The notes beneath the pieces are model-generated. The model saw nothing but the letters and a program-made list of their open reading frames with translations. It was not told the origin of the DNA and made no database searches. Below, one piece after another: positions 16,024-25,091 of a stretch of DNA of 64,000 bases (its first letter is position 1; the number at the start of each line of letters is the position of its first letter). This stretch comes from Brucella daejeonensis (lineage in GTDB: Bacteria > Pseudomonadota > Alphaproteobacteria > Rhizobiales > Rhizobiaceae): contig NZ_JACIJG010000009.1 in assembly GCF_014199265.1 (NCBI RefSeq), forward strand, positions 124,001 through 188,000. Direction: 5' to 3'. The translations under genes and the position numbers were made by a program.

Positions 16024-17475
16024 ATGTATCTCGGGCTCGATCTAGGAACATCCGGTGTCAAGGCGCTGCTGATCGATGACGGGCAGGCGGTGATCGGTTT
16101 CGCCCATGGCGAACTGGACGTTTCCCGCCCACATCCCGGCTGGAGCGAACAGGACCCCGCGCAGTGGATCGAGGCCTGCCGCATGGCGATCGAGGCCTTG
16201 CGCGCAGCGCATCCCAAAGCGTTTTCCGCCGTTGCCGGTATCGGTCTTTCCGGCCAGATGCATGGCGCGACCCTGCTGGACGAACAAGACCGGGTGCTGC
16301 GCCCCTGCATCCTCTGGAACGATACGCGCAGCTATCGCGAAGCAGCCGAACTTGACGCCGATCCGGCCTTTCGCGCCATCACCGGCAATATCGTTTTTCC
16401 CGGCTTCACCGCGCCGAAACTGGTCTGGGTTGCAAACAACGAACCCGATATCTTCGCCCGTACCCGCAAGGTACTGTTGCCAAAGGATTATCTGCGCCTC
16501 TGGCTGACCGGCGAATATGTGTCGGATATGTCGGACTCGGCGGGCACGAGCTGGCTCGATACGGGTGCCCGCCGCTGGTCGGGCGAACTTCTGGACAAGA
16601 CGGGCCTGAGCGAAGACCAGATGCCGCGCCTTGCCGAAGGCACCGACACAACCGGGCTTTTGCGTGCCGAACTTGCCGCCGAATGGGGCATTGCGGGCCA
16701 GCCGGTCGTGGCGGGCGGCGCTGGCGACAATGCGGCTTCCGCCTGCGGCATGGGCACGGTCAGGCCCGGACAGGCTTTCGTTTCGCTCGGCACGTCGGGC
16801 GTGCTTTTCGCGGCCAACGGCTCCTACCAGCCGAAGCCTGAAAGCGCCGTGCACGCATTTTGCCATGCCTTGCCCGGCACATGGCACCAGATGGGCGTGA
16901 TCCTGTCAGCGGCAAGCGCCCTCGACTGGTATGCGAAGCTCGTCGGCAAAACCCCGCACGAACTCGACCGGGCGCTCGGCGAAACGCTGAAGGCGCCGGG
17001 CGGCGCGACCTTCCTGCCTTATCTCTCCGGTGAACGCACGCCGTATAATGACGCAAAGATCCGCGGCGTCTTCGCCGGTCTGGAACATGAAACCGATCAG
17101 TGCGCTCTCACCCAGGCCGTGCTGGAAGGCGTCGCCTTCGCGATCCGTGACAATCTCGCGGCTCTGCAATCGGCAGGCACCGAAATCCATTCGCTCATCG
17201 CCGTCGGCGGCGGCTCACGTTCCGCCTACTGGCTGAAAGCAATTGCGACAGCGCTCAACGTGCCGGTTTCGCTGCCGGAAGAAGGCGATTTCGGCGCTGC
17301 CTTCGGTGCTGCCCGCCTCGGCCTCATCGCGGCAACCGGGGCCGACCCGTTCGCCATCTGCACGCCGCCGCGTACGGACCGCACCATCGAACCGGAGCAG
17401 GCCCTGCGCCCGGCCTATGACGAAGCCTATCAGCGTTATCACGCCCTTTATCCGGCGCTTCACGCACTTGCCTGA
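16024..17475 (+). CDS. xylB: Xylulokinase XylB
   Basis: The 483-residue FGGY-family kinase begins MYLGLDLGTSGVKALLIDD, the phosphate-1 ATP motif. It continues with GIGLSGQMHG, PCILWNDTRS, GGAGDNAASACGMG and PYLSGERTPYND, all typical of xylulokinase, and ends with an ALIAVGGGSRS-like adenosine motif (LIAVGGGSRSAYWLK). It phosphorylates D-xylulose to xylulose 5-phosphate for the pentose phosphate pathway. It lies 36 bases after the regulator gene and 51 before xylA, so the three are probably one transcript. An AGGAGC site precedes the ATG. Confidence 0.95.
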   Translation: MYLGLDLGTSGVKALLIDDGQAVIGFAHGELDVSRPHPGWSEQDPAQWIEACRMAIEALRAAHPKAFSAVAGIGLSGQMHGATLLDEQDRVLRPCILWNDTRSYREAAELDADPAFRAITGNIVFPGFTAPKLVWVANNEPDIFARTRKVLLPKDYLRLWLTGEYVSDMSDSAGTSWLDTGARRWSGELLDKTGLSEDQMPRLAEGTDTTGLLRAELAAEWGIAGQPVVAGGAGDNAASACGMGTVRPGQAFVSLGTSGVLFAANGSYQPKPESAVHAFCHALPGTWHQMGVILSAASALDWYAKLVGKTPHELDRALGETLKAPGGATFLPYLSGERTPYNDAKIRGVFAGLEHETDQCALTQAVLEGVAFAIRDNLAALQSAGTEIHSLIAVGGGSRSAYWLKAIATALNVPVSLPEEGDFGAAFGAARLGLIAATGADPFAICTPPRTDRTIEPEQALRPAYDEAYQRYHALYPALHALA

Positions 17476-17526
17476 AGCCGCCGTCACGTACAACCGGACA
17501 GACAATACTGGAATGGGAGGACAGGA

Positions 17527-18834
17527 ATGAGCACCGGGTTTTTCGGCGACACCCAGAAGATTAGATATGAAGGGCCGGACAGCGACAACCCGCTCGCCTT
17601 CCGCCACTACAATCCCGACGAAATCGTCCTCGGCAAACGCATGGAGGATCACCTGCGTTTCGCCGTCGCTTACTGGCACAGCTTTGCATGGGAGGGCGGC
17701 GATCCCTTCGGCGGGCGCACTTTCGACCGGCCATGGTATTCCAATGAACTCGATGCCGCAAAGCTCAAGGCGGACGTCGCCTTCGAATGCTTTTCCCTGC
17801 TCGGCACGCCCTATTACTGCTTTCACGACGCCGATGTGCGCCCGGAAGGCCGTAATTTCGCGGAAAACACGAAATACCTCAACGAAATCGTTGATATCTT
17901 TGAGAAAAAGCAGGCAGAAACCGGCATCAAGCTCCTGTGGGGAACCGCCAATCTGTTTTCGCAGCGGCGTTATATGAGCGGTGCCGCCACCAATCCAGAC
18001 CCCGATGTGTTCGCTTTCGCGGCCGCCACGGTCAAGAGTTGCATCGACGCCACCAAACGGCTCGGCGGCGAGAATTATGTGCTCTGGGGCGGTCGCGAAG
18101 GTTATGAAACGCTGCTCAACACCGATCTTTCACGCGAACTGGACCAGATGGGACGTTTCCTCAATCTGGTGGTCGAGTACAAGCACAAGATCGGCTTCAA
18201 GGGTACGATCCTGATCGAACCGAAGCCGCAGGAGCCGACCAAGCATCAGTATGACTACGACGTCGCCACGGTTTACGGCTTCCTCAAGCGTTACGGCCTC
18301 GAAAACGAGGTGAAGCTCAATATCGAACAGGGCCATGCCATTCTGGCCGGGCATTCCTTCGAGCACGAGCTGGCGCTCGCCCGCACGCTCGGCATTTTCG
18401 GTTCCATCGACATGAACCGCAACGACTACCAGTCGGGCTGGGACACGGACCAGTTCCCGAACAATGTGCCGGAAATGGCGCTTGCCTATTATCAGGTCCT
18501 GCTTGCAGGCGGCTTCACCACCGGCGGTACGAATTTCGACGCCAAGCTGCGCCGCCAGTCGCTCGATCCGCAGGATCTGCTGATCGGTCATATCGGCGGA
18601 ATGGATTGCTGCGCGCGCGGATTGAAAGCGGCAGCCGCAATGCTGGAAGATGGCGCATTGTCCAGGCCGCTCGATGAGCGCTATGCGGGCTGGGAGGGCG
18701 ATTTCGGCAGGAAGCTTTTGACCGGCCTGTCGCTGGAACAGATCACGGCTGAAGTTGAAACGAGGGACATCAATCCACAGCCGAAATCCGGCCGGCAGGA
18801 ATATCTGGAAAACGTGGTCAACCGTTACGTTTGA
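17527..18834 (+). CDS. xylA: Xylose isomerase XylA
   Basis: The 435-residue protein is the right size for a class II xylose isomerase. It shows [10 protein letters not shown] with the catalytic His, [32 protein letters not shown] with metal-binding Glu, and [17 protein letters not shown] with further metal ligands. It converts D-xylose to D-xylulose, the step before XylB, using two divalent cations. GGGAGG lies just upstream of the ATG. An intrinsic terminator follows immediately after the stop, so this is the last gene of the regulator-xylB-xylA transcript. Confidence 0.96.
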   Translation: MSTGFFGDTQKIRYEGPDSDNPLAFRHYNPDEIVLGKRMEDHLRFAVAYWHSFAWEGGDPFGGRTFDRPWYSNELDAAKLKADVAFECFSLLGTPYYCFHDADVRPEGRNFAENTKYLNEIVDIFEKKQAETGIKLLWGTANLFSQRRYMSGAATNPDPDVFAFAAATVKSCIDATKRLGGENYVLWGGREGYETLLNTDLSRELDQMGRFLNLVVEYKHKIGFKGTILIEPKPQEPTKHQYDYDVATVYGFLKRYGLENEVKLNIEQGHAILAGHSFEHELALARTLGIFGSIDMNRNDYQSGWDTDQFPNNVPEMALAYYQVLLAGGFTTGGTNFDAKLRRQSLDPQDLLIGHIGGMDCCARGLKAAAAMLEDGALSRPLDERYAGWEGDFGRKLLTGLSLEQITAEVETRDINPQPKSGRQEYLENVVNRYV

Positions 18835-18840
18835 ACGTTA

Positions 18841-18869
18841 CCCCGCTTGGTCAAAGCGGGGTTTTCGTC
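18841..18869 (+). terminator. Intrinsic terminator after xylA
   Basis: CCCCGCTT pairs with AAGCGGGG around a short loop, followed by TTTTCG. It begins six bases after the xylA stop. The hairpin overlaps the last codons of the convergent phosphoethanolamine transferase gene, which end at 18851, and may also slow transcription from that side. Confidence 0.85.
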
Positions 18870-20503
18870 TCATTCGACGCTACATTATGCGGTGTGCGGC
18901 AGGCCGCGAAACGGTCGAGCTTCCCGTCATACGCCGTCGTTTTGACCGCCATCATTCCCAGCACCGTATGGAACAGGTTGTCATGGGAAGACGGCTCGGA
19001 AACCGTCTTCTTCAGGCAATCGAGATCAAGCCCCGTATCGGATGCATAATCGGGCGCGAACCAGGCGACAAAAGGCACGTGGGTCTGCTGCGACGGTGCG
19101 ATGAAGTAAGGCGCGGCATGGAGATAGAGACCGTCCTCTCCCAGAGACTCGCCATGATCCGACATATAGATCATCGCCGAGGCGAACCTGTCTTCATGCG
19201 CTTTCAGCATGTCGATGATTTCCGACAAGATGTGATCCGTATAAAGGATTGAATTATCATAGGCATTGACGATTTCGTCTTGCGAGCATTTGGCGAAATC
19301 ATTGCTGCGGCAATCGGGCTTGAACTGTGCGAGCGCTTCGGGATAGCGGCGATAATAGGCCGGGCCGTGGCTCCCGGTCATATGCAGGACGATGGTTGCA
19401 TTGCCGGTTGTTGCGTCGAGTTCCCTTGCCAGACTGTCGACCAGAATCTGGTCCTTGCACTCGCCGCCCTCGCAATAGCGTGTATCGCCGGAATCCTGCA
19501 GATCGACCTGCTTGATACGGTCCGCGACACCCTTGCTGCCCGTGTTGTTTTCGTACCACGAAACCTGCACGCCCGCGTGGCGAAGCACATCCATCAGGTT
19601 TTCTGAGCCGCGGAACTTGGTCGATGAATATTCGCTACGGGTAAAGGGCGAAAACATGCACGGCACGGAGACCGAGGTTTCGGTGCCGCAACTGGTCGTA
19701 TCTGTAAAGGCTATGACGCCGCGTTGCTTCAGTTCCGGGTTGGTTTCACGCGCATAGCCATTGAGGCTGAAATTTTGTGCGCGCGCCGTTTCGCCCACGG
19801 CCACCACCGTCACCAGTTTCCTGGCCGACGGCAACTGCGTCACCGTCTGGCGCGCATCCAGGCCCAGCGGCTGCATCGGAATGTCCCGGTTCTTGAAGGT
19901 GTGCGCCGCATATTGGATCGTGCTGGCAATGGGCGTGGCAGGCATGAGCTTCTGCATGATGTCCGGGCCGTGCTCACGAAACATGGAGGAATAGGCCGCG
20001 AAATTCGTACCAAGGACGACCACCGCCGCCATAAGGCAGGAGAAGATGACGCCGGTATTGACCATGACCTTGCGCAGCAAGGGCCGGTGTTTGACACGCA
20101 CCCACGCAATCAGCAGCGAGGGCACAACACCGTAAACGAGCATATGCCAGGCAAAGCTTGGCGTCAGCAATGCGCCGCCTTCCGCCTGTGTCGTCGTCAA
20201 CGCCGCTTCCACGACGTATTTGTCGATGATGGTGCCGAATGTATCGGTGAAATAGGAACCGCCCGCCGCGATGAAAACGAACAGGATCAACGCCGGCTTG
20301 ATGACGTATTTGGCCGAAAACGTCACGAGCAGCGATACATAAAGCAGCAGAAGCGTGAGCGCTATTCCCGCGAGTTTCCACGGTGCGTCGGCGTAATAGG
20401 TACCGATTGCGTGCCAGAACGAAGCATTGGTGAAAACAAGAACATAGAGCGCCGTCAAAAGGCACAGAGGCCCACTGGCAATCACGGGACGGAATTTCTG
20501 CAT
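18851..20503 (-). CDS. eptA: Lipid A phosphoethanolamine transferase-like (EptA family)
   Basis: With the ATG at 20503 the product is 550 residues, the usual EptA size. Five N-terminal transmembrane helices precede a periplasmic alkaline-phosphatase-like domain. The domain has VAVGETARAQNFSLNGY (metal Glu), SCGTETSVSVPCMFSPF (nucleophile Thr), VLHMTGSHGPAYYRRYP and YMSDHGESLGEDGLYLH, all diagnostic of phosphoethanolamine transferases. Cys residues suited to periplasmic disulfides are present. It should move phosphoethanolamine from phosphatidylethanolamine to lipid A or the LPS core, changing surface charge and cationic-peptide resistance. Two upstream in-frame ATGs (20539 and beyond) are possible but add only non-hydrophobic residues. 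Confidence 0.9.
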   Translation of the reverse strand: MQKFRPVIASGPLCLLTALYVLVFTNASFWHAIGTYYADAPWKLAGIALTLLLLYVSLLVTFSAKYVIKPALILFVFIAAGGSYFTDTFGTIIDKYVVEAALTTTQAEGGALLTPSFAWHMLVYGVVPSLLIAWVRVKHRPLLRKVMVNTGVIFSCLMAAVVVLGTNFAAYSSMFREHGPDIMQKLMPATPIASTIQYAAHTFKNRDIPMQPLGLDARQTVTQLPSARKLVTVVAVGETARAQNFSLNGYARETNPELKQRGVIAFTDTTSCGTETSVSVPCMFSPFTRSEYSSTKFRGSENLMDVLRHAGVQVSWYENNTGSKGVADRIKQVDLQDSGDTRYCEGGECKDQILVDSLARELDATTGNATIVLHMTGSHGPAYYRRYPEALAQFKPDCRSNDFAKCSQDEIVNAYDNSILYTDHILSEIIDMLKAHEDRFASAMIYMSDHGESLGEDGLYLHAAPYFIAPSQQTHVPFVAWFAPDYASDTGLDLDCLKKTVSEPSSHDNLFHTVLGMMAVKTTAYDGKLDRFAACRTPHNVASNETKTPL

Positions 20504-20637
20504 AGAGGCTTCTTGATACGGCTTTGAATGGGTGCCCATCGCAAAGCCGCATATCGGCGCTGGGACAATGCGTCCCAAAAGGCGCATTGCCCCAGACATA
20601 CTACTAAAATGGCTTTTCTACGGCGAACGCGACCTCA

Positions 20638-21810
20638 TCAAAGCGCCACCCAGGCACCGTTTCTCTTCGATGAACGGACGCAGGCATCGATGAAGGCGAC
20701 CCCCTTCACGCCATCATCCACCGTCGGATAGATGACGGCGCGGTCCCGCTCGCGCCCGTCGCGATGGGCCGCGATGGCATTGGCCGCTTCCGAGTAGATC
20801 GTGGCGAAGGCTTCGAGATAGCCTTCCGGGTGGCCTGCCGGGATACGCGTCACGCGCGCCGCGTCGCTTCCGGTTCCCGCCCCGCCCCGCGTGACGAGAC
20901 GCTTCTGCTCGCCGAACGGCGTGAACCAGAGCCGGTTCGGATCTTCCTGCGCCCATTCAATGCCGCCCCTGGTACCATAGACGCGCAGACGCAGCGCATT
21001 CTCGTTGCCGGGCGCAACCTGGCTGCACCACAGCATCCCCTTCGCACCGCCCGCGAAACGCAGCATCACATGGGCGTTGTCGTCGAGGCGGCGTCCCGGA
21101 ACGAAACTGTCGAGATCGGCGGCGAGCCTATCGAGCGTCAGGCCGGTCACGAAGGATGCGAGATTGAAGGCATGGGTACCGATGTCGCCCGTCGCGCCGC
21201 CAAGGCCGGACTGGGCCGGATCGGTACGCCAGACAGCCCCCTTCGCGCCGGTGGCCTCCACCGCTTCGGTGAGCCAGTCCTGCGCATATTCCACCTGCAC
21301 CACGCGCAACGCGCCAAGCTCGCCATTGGCGATCATCTCCCGCGCCTGCCGGACCATCGGGTAGCCGGTGTAATTATGGGCCAGGACGAAGAGCGCGCCG
21401 CTTTCGTCGGCCACCTTTTTCAGCTTTTTCGCATCCGCAAGCGTCGAAGTCAGCGGCTTGTCGCAGATGACATGAATGCCGCGCTTCAAAAACTCCTTCG
21501 CCGCATCATAATGCACATGGTTTGGCGTCACGATGGAGACGGCTTCGATACCGTTTTTCAGCCGCGCCTCGCGGATCGCCATATCCTTGTAGCTGGAATA
21601 GATGCGGGTCTCCGCAAGCCCCAGTTCACGACCGGAAGCCTGCGCCTTTTCCGGCGAGGCGGACAGCGCGCCCGCCACCAGTTCGAAACGGTTGTCGAGC
21701 CGCGCCGCCATGCGGTGCACCCCGCCGATGAATGCGCCCGCACCGCCGCCCACCATGCCGAGACGGATGCGGGGGGCTGCGGTTTCCGTGGTTTTGGCTT
21801 CAATCGTCAT
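20638..21810 (-). CDS. Gfo/Idh/MocA family oxidoreductase
   Basis: The 390-residue protein begins with a Rossmann motif RLGMVGGGAGAFIGGVHR. It contains SIVTPNHVHYDAA and VICDKPLTSTLADAKKL, whose Lys in the C-D-K-P motif is catalytic in this family. The C-terminal half is the alpha/beta substrate domain, with GLGGATGDIGTHAFNLA. Such enzymes oxidise inositols, sugars or sugar acids with NAD(P). It is the last gene of the second sugar ABC operon, seven bases after the TIM-barrel gene, so the imported compound is probably oxidised here. The substrate is unknown; inositol-like or keto-sugar chemistry is plausible. Confidence 0.87.
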   Translation of the reverse strand: MTIEAKTTETAAPRIRLGMVGGGAGAFIGGVHRMAARLDNRFELVAGALSASPEKAQASGRELGLAETRIYSSYKDMAIREARLKNGIEAVSIVTPNHVHYDAAKEFLKRGIHVICDKPLTSTLADAKKLKKVADESGALFVLAHNYTGYPMVRQAREMIANGELGALRVVQVEYAQDWLTEAVEATGAKGAVWRTDPAQSGLGGATGDIGTHAFNLASFVTGLTLDRLAADLDSFVPGRRLDDNAHVMLRFAGGAKGMLWCSQVAPGNENALRLRVYGTRGGIEWAQEDPNRLWFTPFGEQKRLVTRGGAGTGSDAARVTRIPAGHPEGYLEAFATIYSEAANAIAAHRDGRERDRAVIYPTVDDGVKGVAFIDACVRSSKRNGAWVAL

Positions 21811-21817
21811 TGCGTCC

Positions 21818-22870
21818 TCACAATCCCAGCATACGTCGGTTGGCGGCTTCGTCGGTACCGCCGGAGGCGAAATCGTCGAATGCCTTTTCGGTGACGCGGA
21901 TGATATGCGCCTTCACGAATTCCGCGCCTTCGCGCGCGCCGTCCTCCGGGTGCTTCAGTGCGCATTCCCATTCGACCACGGCCCAGCCATCGAAATCGTT
22001 CGCCGCCATTTTCGAGAATATGGCGCCGAAATCAATCTGACCGTCGCCCGGAGAGCGGAAGCGCCCCGCACGATTGACCCAGCCCTGATAGCCGCCATAG
22101 ACACCCTGCCGTCCGGTCGGGTTGAACTCCGCATCCTTGACGTGGAACATCCTGATGCGGTCCTTGTAGATATCGATATTGTCGAGATAATCGAGGCATT
22201 GCAGCACGTAATGCGACGGATCGTAGAGCATGTTGGCGCGCTTGTGGTTCTTCACCCGCTCCAGAAACATCTCGAAGGTCACGCCGTCGTGCAGGTCTTC
22301 GCCCGGATGGATTTCGTAGCAGATGTCGACGCCGTGCTCCTCTGCATGGTCGAGGATCGGCGTCCAGCGGCGCGCAAGCTCGTCGAACGCGGTTTCCACC
22401 AGACCGGCGGGCCGCTGCGGCCACGGATAGATGAACGGCCAGGCCAGCGCGCCCGAAAACGTGGCATGGGCGCCAATGCCAAGATTGCGCGAGGCCCGGA
22501 TTGCCATCTTCACCTGTTCGACGGCCCATTCCTGCCGCGCCTTTGGATTGCCGCGCACTTCGGGCACGGCAAAGCCGTCGAATGCCTCGTCATAGGCCGG
22601 ATGCACCGCCACGAGTTGCCCCTGAAGATGGGTCGAAAGCTCCGTTACCTCGACACCGTTCTGGCGCGCCACGCCGGCGAATTCGTCGCAATAATCCTTC
22701 GATTCGGAAGCCTTCTTCAGATCGATCAACTGGCTCGCCCATGTGGGAACCTGCACCCCCACATAGCCTTTTTCGGCAGCCCATCTGGTGATGCCATCCC
22801 ACGTGTTGAACGGCGCTTCATCGCCCGCGAACTGTCCGAGAAAAATCCCCGGCCCCTTGATCGTTTTCAT
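21818..22870 (-). CDS. Sugar phosphate isomerase/epimerase-like TIM-barrel protein
   Basis: The ATG at 22870 follows a GGAG site and gives 350 residues; a longer frame upstream enters a chromosomal repeat and is rejected. The sequence fits the xylose-isomerase-like TIM barrel (AP endonuclease 2) family: VDICYEIHPGEDLHDG, NMLYDPSHYVLQ, IRMFHVKDAEF and DFDGWAVVEWECAL carry the Glu, Asp, His and Glu metal ligands. It should isomerise or epimerise a sugar or keto-inositol. It lies between the binding-protein gene and the oxidoreductase in one operon, so the two enzymes probably act in sequence on the imported substrate. Confidence 0.85.
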   Translation of the reverse strand: MKTIKGPGIFLGQFAGDEAPFNTWDGITRWAAEKGYVGVQVPTWASQLIDLKKASESKDYCDEFAGVARQNGVEVTELSTHLQGQLVAVHPAYDEAFDGFAVPEVRGNPKARQEWAVEQVKMAIRASRNLGIGAHATFSGALAWPFIYPWPQRPAGLVETAFDELARRWTPILDHAEEHGVDICYEIHPGEDLHDGVTFEMFLERVKNHKRANMLYDPSHYVLQCLDYLDNIDIYKDRIRMFHVKDAEFNPTGRQGVYGGYQGWVNRAGRFRSPGDGQIDFGAIFSKMAANDFDGWAVVEWECALKHPEDGAREGAEFVKAHIIRVTEKAFDDFASGGTDEAANRRMLGL

Positions 22871-22893
22871 AGAAACTCCTCCAGAACGAATTA

Positions 22894-22989
22894 GAGCATG
22901 ATCCCAAAAAGTGGGAATCGGTTTTGGGGAAAAATCATGCTCAAACAAAGAGTTAGATCGGGATGATTCAACTTGAAATCATCCCGATC
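22894..22989. repeat. Palindromic repeat, family B, with adjoining perfect hairpin
   Basis: GAGCATGAT (22894-22902) pairs with ATCATGCTC (22934-22942), enclosing ATCCCAAAAAGTGGG and CGGTTTTGGGG. After AAACAAAGAGTTA comes a perfect 13-bp stem, GATCGGGATGATT with AATCATCCCGATC (22956-22989, 8-base loop). The element lies between the binding-protein gene and the isomerase gene and will be transcribed. It matches a repeat type common in rhizobia-related genomes and may modulate expression between the two genes. Confidence 0.8.
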
Positions 22990-23025
22990 CAGGGCGCGCC
23001 CCTGATGAGGCGCGCCAGACCGTGA

Positions 23026-23988
23026 TCAGAACGGCGAATCCGGGAAATAAAAGTCCTTGGCATTGTCCTTCGTCACGAGTGTCGCATCGAGGATGTAGCT
23101 GCCGCTCACCGGAATCTGATCGTAGAAGTGACCCGCGGCCAGTTCCATGGCGGTGGAAACCATTGCCGGTGGATAAAGCACATCGACCGGCACCAGCTTG
23201 TCGCCGTCCATGACCTTCTTGATCATGTCCTTCGAACCCGCGCCGCCAACGATATACTGGATATCGGAACGGTTGGCCTGCTTGATGGCTTCGAGCACGC
23301 CGACGGCCATATCGTCATCCTGACACCAGACCACATCGATTTTCGGATATTTGGTCAGGAAATCCTGCATCACGCGGAAGGCGTCATCGCGATTCCAGTT
23401 GCCGTACTGACGATCCAGAACCTTGACATTGGAGCCCTCTATGCCCTTGTCGAACCCGTCCTGACGCTGCTGGTCGATGGGGATCGGCAGGCCACGAATG
23501 ACGACGACCTGTGCGTCGGGCGTGGTCTCCTTGATATATTCACCGGCAACCTGCCCGAGCGCCGGATTGTTTCCGGCGACATAGAGATCGCGGATGGAGT
23601 TGTCGTTGGTGCTCGGCGCGCGGTCCACCAGCGCGACGAAGGTGCCCTTGTCCTTGACCTCCCTGATGGCATTGACGAGCGGATCGGGATCGGTCGGCAG
23701 AACGACCAGACCGTCCAGCCCCTGCACCGCCAGGTCCTGCAACGCATTGGCCTGCGATGCCGCGTCGGGCGACGTCTTGACGATGACGTTGAGGCCCGGA
23801 TGCTCTTCCATCAGAAGTTTCGCCACACGTTCGGCGTGATAGACCACGCCTGCCGTCCAGCCGTGGTCGGCGGCCGGAATGGAAACGCCGATCGTTACTT
23901 TTTTGTCCTGTGCGCTTGCCGCGCCGGAAAAAGCCAGCGTGCCCGCCGTCAATGCGGCGAAAGCAAGCTTCATCAAATTCCCTCGCAT
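23026..23988 (-). CDS. Periplasmic sugar-binding protein (ribose type)
   Basis: The ATG at 23988 follows GGAGGAAG and gives 320 residues. A Sec signal (MKLAFAALTAGTLAFSGAAS) ends at SAQ. The mature protein has KKVTIGVSIPAADHGWTAGV, GLDGLVVLPTDPDPL, DRAPSTNDNSIRDLYVAGNN and WCQDDDMAVGVLEAI, as in ribose/allose-type binding proteins. It captures the substrate of the neighbouring permease and ATPase. The ligand is not deducible, though the two downstream enzymes suggest a sugar or polyol. It lies about 80 bases after the permease gene; the family B repeat follows. Confidence 0.9.
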   Translation of the reverse strand: MRGNLMKLAFAALTAGTLAFSGAASAQDKKVTIGVSIPAADHGWTAGVVYHAERVAKLLMEEHPGLNVIVKTSPDAASQANALQDLAVQGLDGLVVLPTDPDPLVNAIREVKDKGTFVALVDRAPSTNDNSIRDLYVAGNNPALGQVAGEYIKETTPDAQVVVIRGLPIPIDQQRQDGFDKGIEGSNVKVLDRQYGNWNRDDAFRVMQDFLTKYPKIDVVWCQDDDMAVGVLEAIKQANRSDIQYIVGGAGSKDMIKKVMDGDKLVPVDVLYPPAMVSTAMELAAGHFYDQIPVSGSYILDATLVTKDNAKDFYFPDSPF

Positions 23989-24068
23989 GATCTTCCTCCC
24001 GTTATATTTGCGGGGCTCTTCTCCCATTCTGGCCGGAATCGCCCCACCAATCCCGCCAATCCGTAAAT

Positions 24069-25070
24069 CTATCTCCTCGACAAGGACCGCTGCACCAGCA
24101 TCGCGATAATGATGATAGCACCCTGAATGGCGCCGATGAGATATTCGCTGACGAAATTCGACAGCAGCATGATGTTGCCGATGATCTCCAGAATGAAGGC
24201 GCCGCAGATCGTGCCCCATACGCGCCCGACGCCGCCACGCAGCGCCGTGCCGCCCACGACCACGGCGGTAATCGCCTGCAATTCCCACATCAGGCCGGTC
24301 GTGGCCGAGGTGGAACCGAGGCGCGGCACATAGAGAAGCACCGCGACGGCCACGCAAAGCCCCTGAATGATAAAGGCGATGGTGCGTACCTTTTTCACCG
24401 AAATGCCGGAATAACGCGCCACGTCCTCATTCGATCCGACCGCGATGACATGACGGCCATAGCTCGTGCGATAAAGCACGAAGGCTGCGAGCGCCGCCGT
24501 CACGAAAATCACGATGACCGGCACCGGCACGCCGAGCACGGAGCCGAAATAGGCCGGGCGATAAAGCGCCTGTATGTCGGGATTGCGCAGCGTGATCGCG
24601 CCGCCCTGCGACAGCCAGGTGGTCAGCCCGCGATAGATGCCCATCGTGCCGAGCGTGGCGATGAACGGTTCGATACCGCCGACGGTGGTTATGACACCGT
24701 TGAGCAGGCCGCAGGCCGCACCGACAATGACCGCCAGCATGACGGCGGCGATCAGCATCATCGCCGGATCGGCGATGACCCCGCTATTCATGAACAGGAT
24801 CATGATGCTGGCAACGAATGCCACCATGGCGCCCACCGACAGGTCCAGCCCGCCCGACGAAATCACATAGGTCGCGCCGAGCGCGATGATCGCGATGAAG
24901 GCGCTGCGCGTCGCGACATTGAGAAGATTGTCGATGCCGATGAAATTCGGATTGGCAACGGCACCGAGAATGAGCAGCAGAGCGAGCGCGATAAAGGGCG
25001 CAATCGCCCTCAGGTCCCAGTCCTTCGATGTCTTCAGCGCTGTGCTTTTGTCGGTCGCAACCTGTGTCAT
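24069..25070 (-). CDS. Sugar ABC transporter permease (ribose type)
   Basis: The 333-residue protein has eight to ten hydrophobic segments and the signatures AIIALGATYVISSGGLDLSV and VVVGGTALRGGVGRVWGT, followed by a C-terminal helix pair, typical of RbsC-like permeases. It forms the channel for the binding protein encoded downstream. It lies between the ATPase gene (21-base gap) and the binding-protein gene, the order usual in this transporter class in rhizobia. No substrate can be read from the sequence. Confidence 0.9.
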   Translation of the reverse strand: MTQVATDKSTALKTSKDWDLRAIAPFIALALLLILGAVANPNFIGIDNLLNVATRSAFIAIIALGATYVISSGGLDLSVGAMVAFVASIMILFMNSGVIADPAMMLIAAVMLAVIVGAACGLLNGVITTVGGIEPFIATLGTMGIYRGLTTWLSQGGAITLRNPDIQALYRPAYFGSVLGVPVPVIVIFVTAALAAFVLYRTSYGRHVIAVGSNEDVARYSGISVKKVRTIAFIIQGLCVAVAVLLYVPRLGSTSATTGLMWELQAITAVVVGGTALRGGVGRVWGTICGAFILEIIGNIMLLSNFVSEYLIGAIQGAIIIIAMLVQRSLSRR

Positions 25071-25091
25071 CTACTTCCCACTTTATTGTTC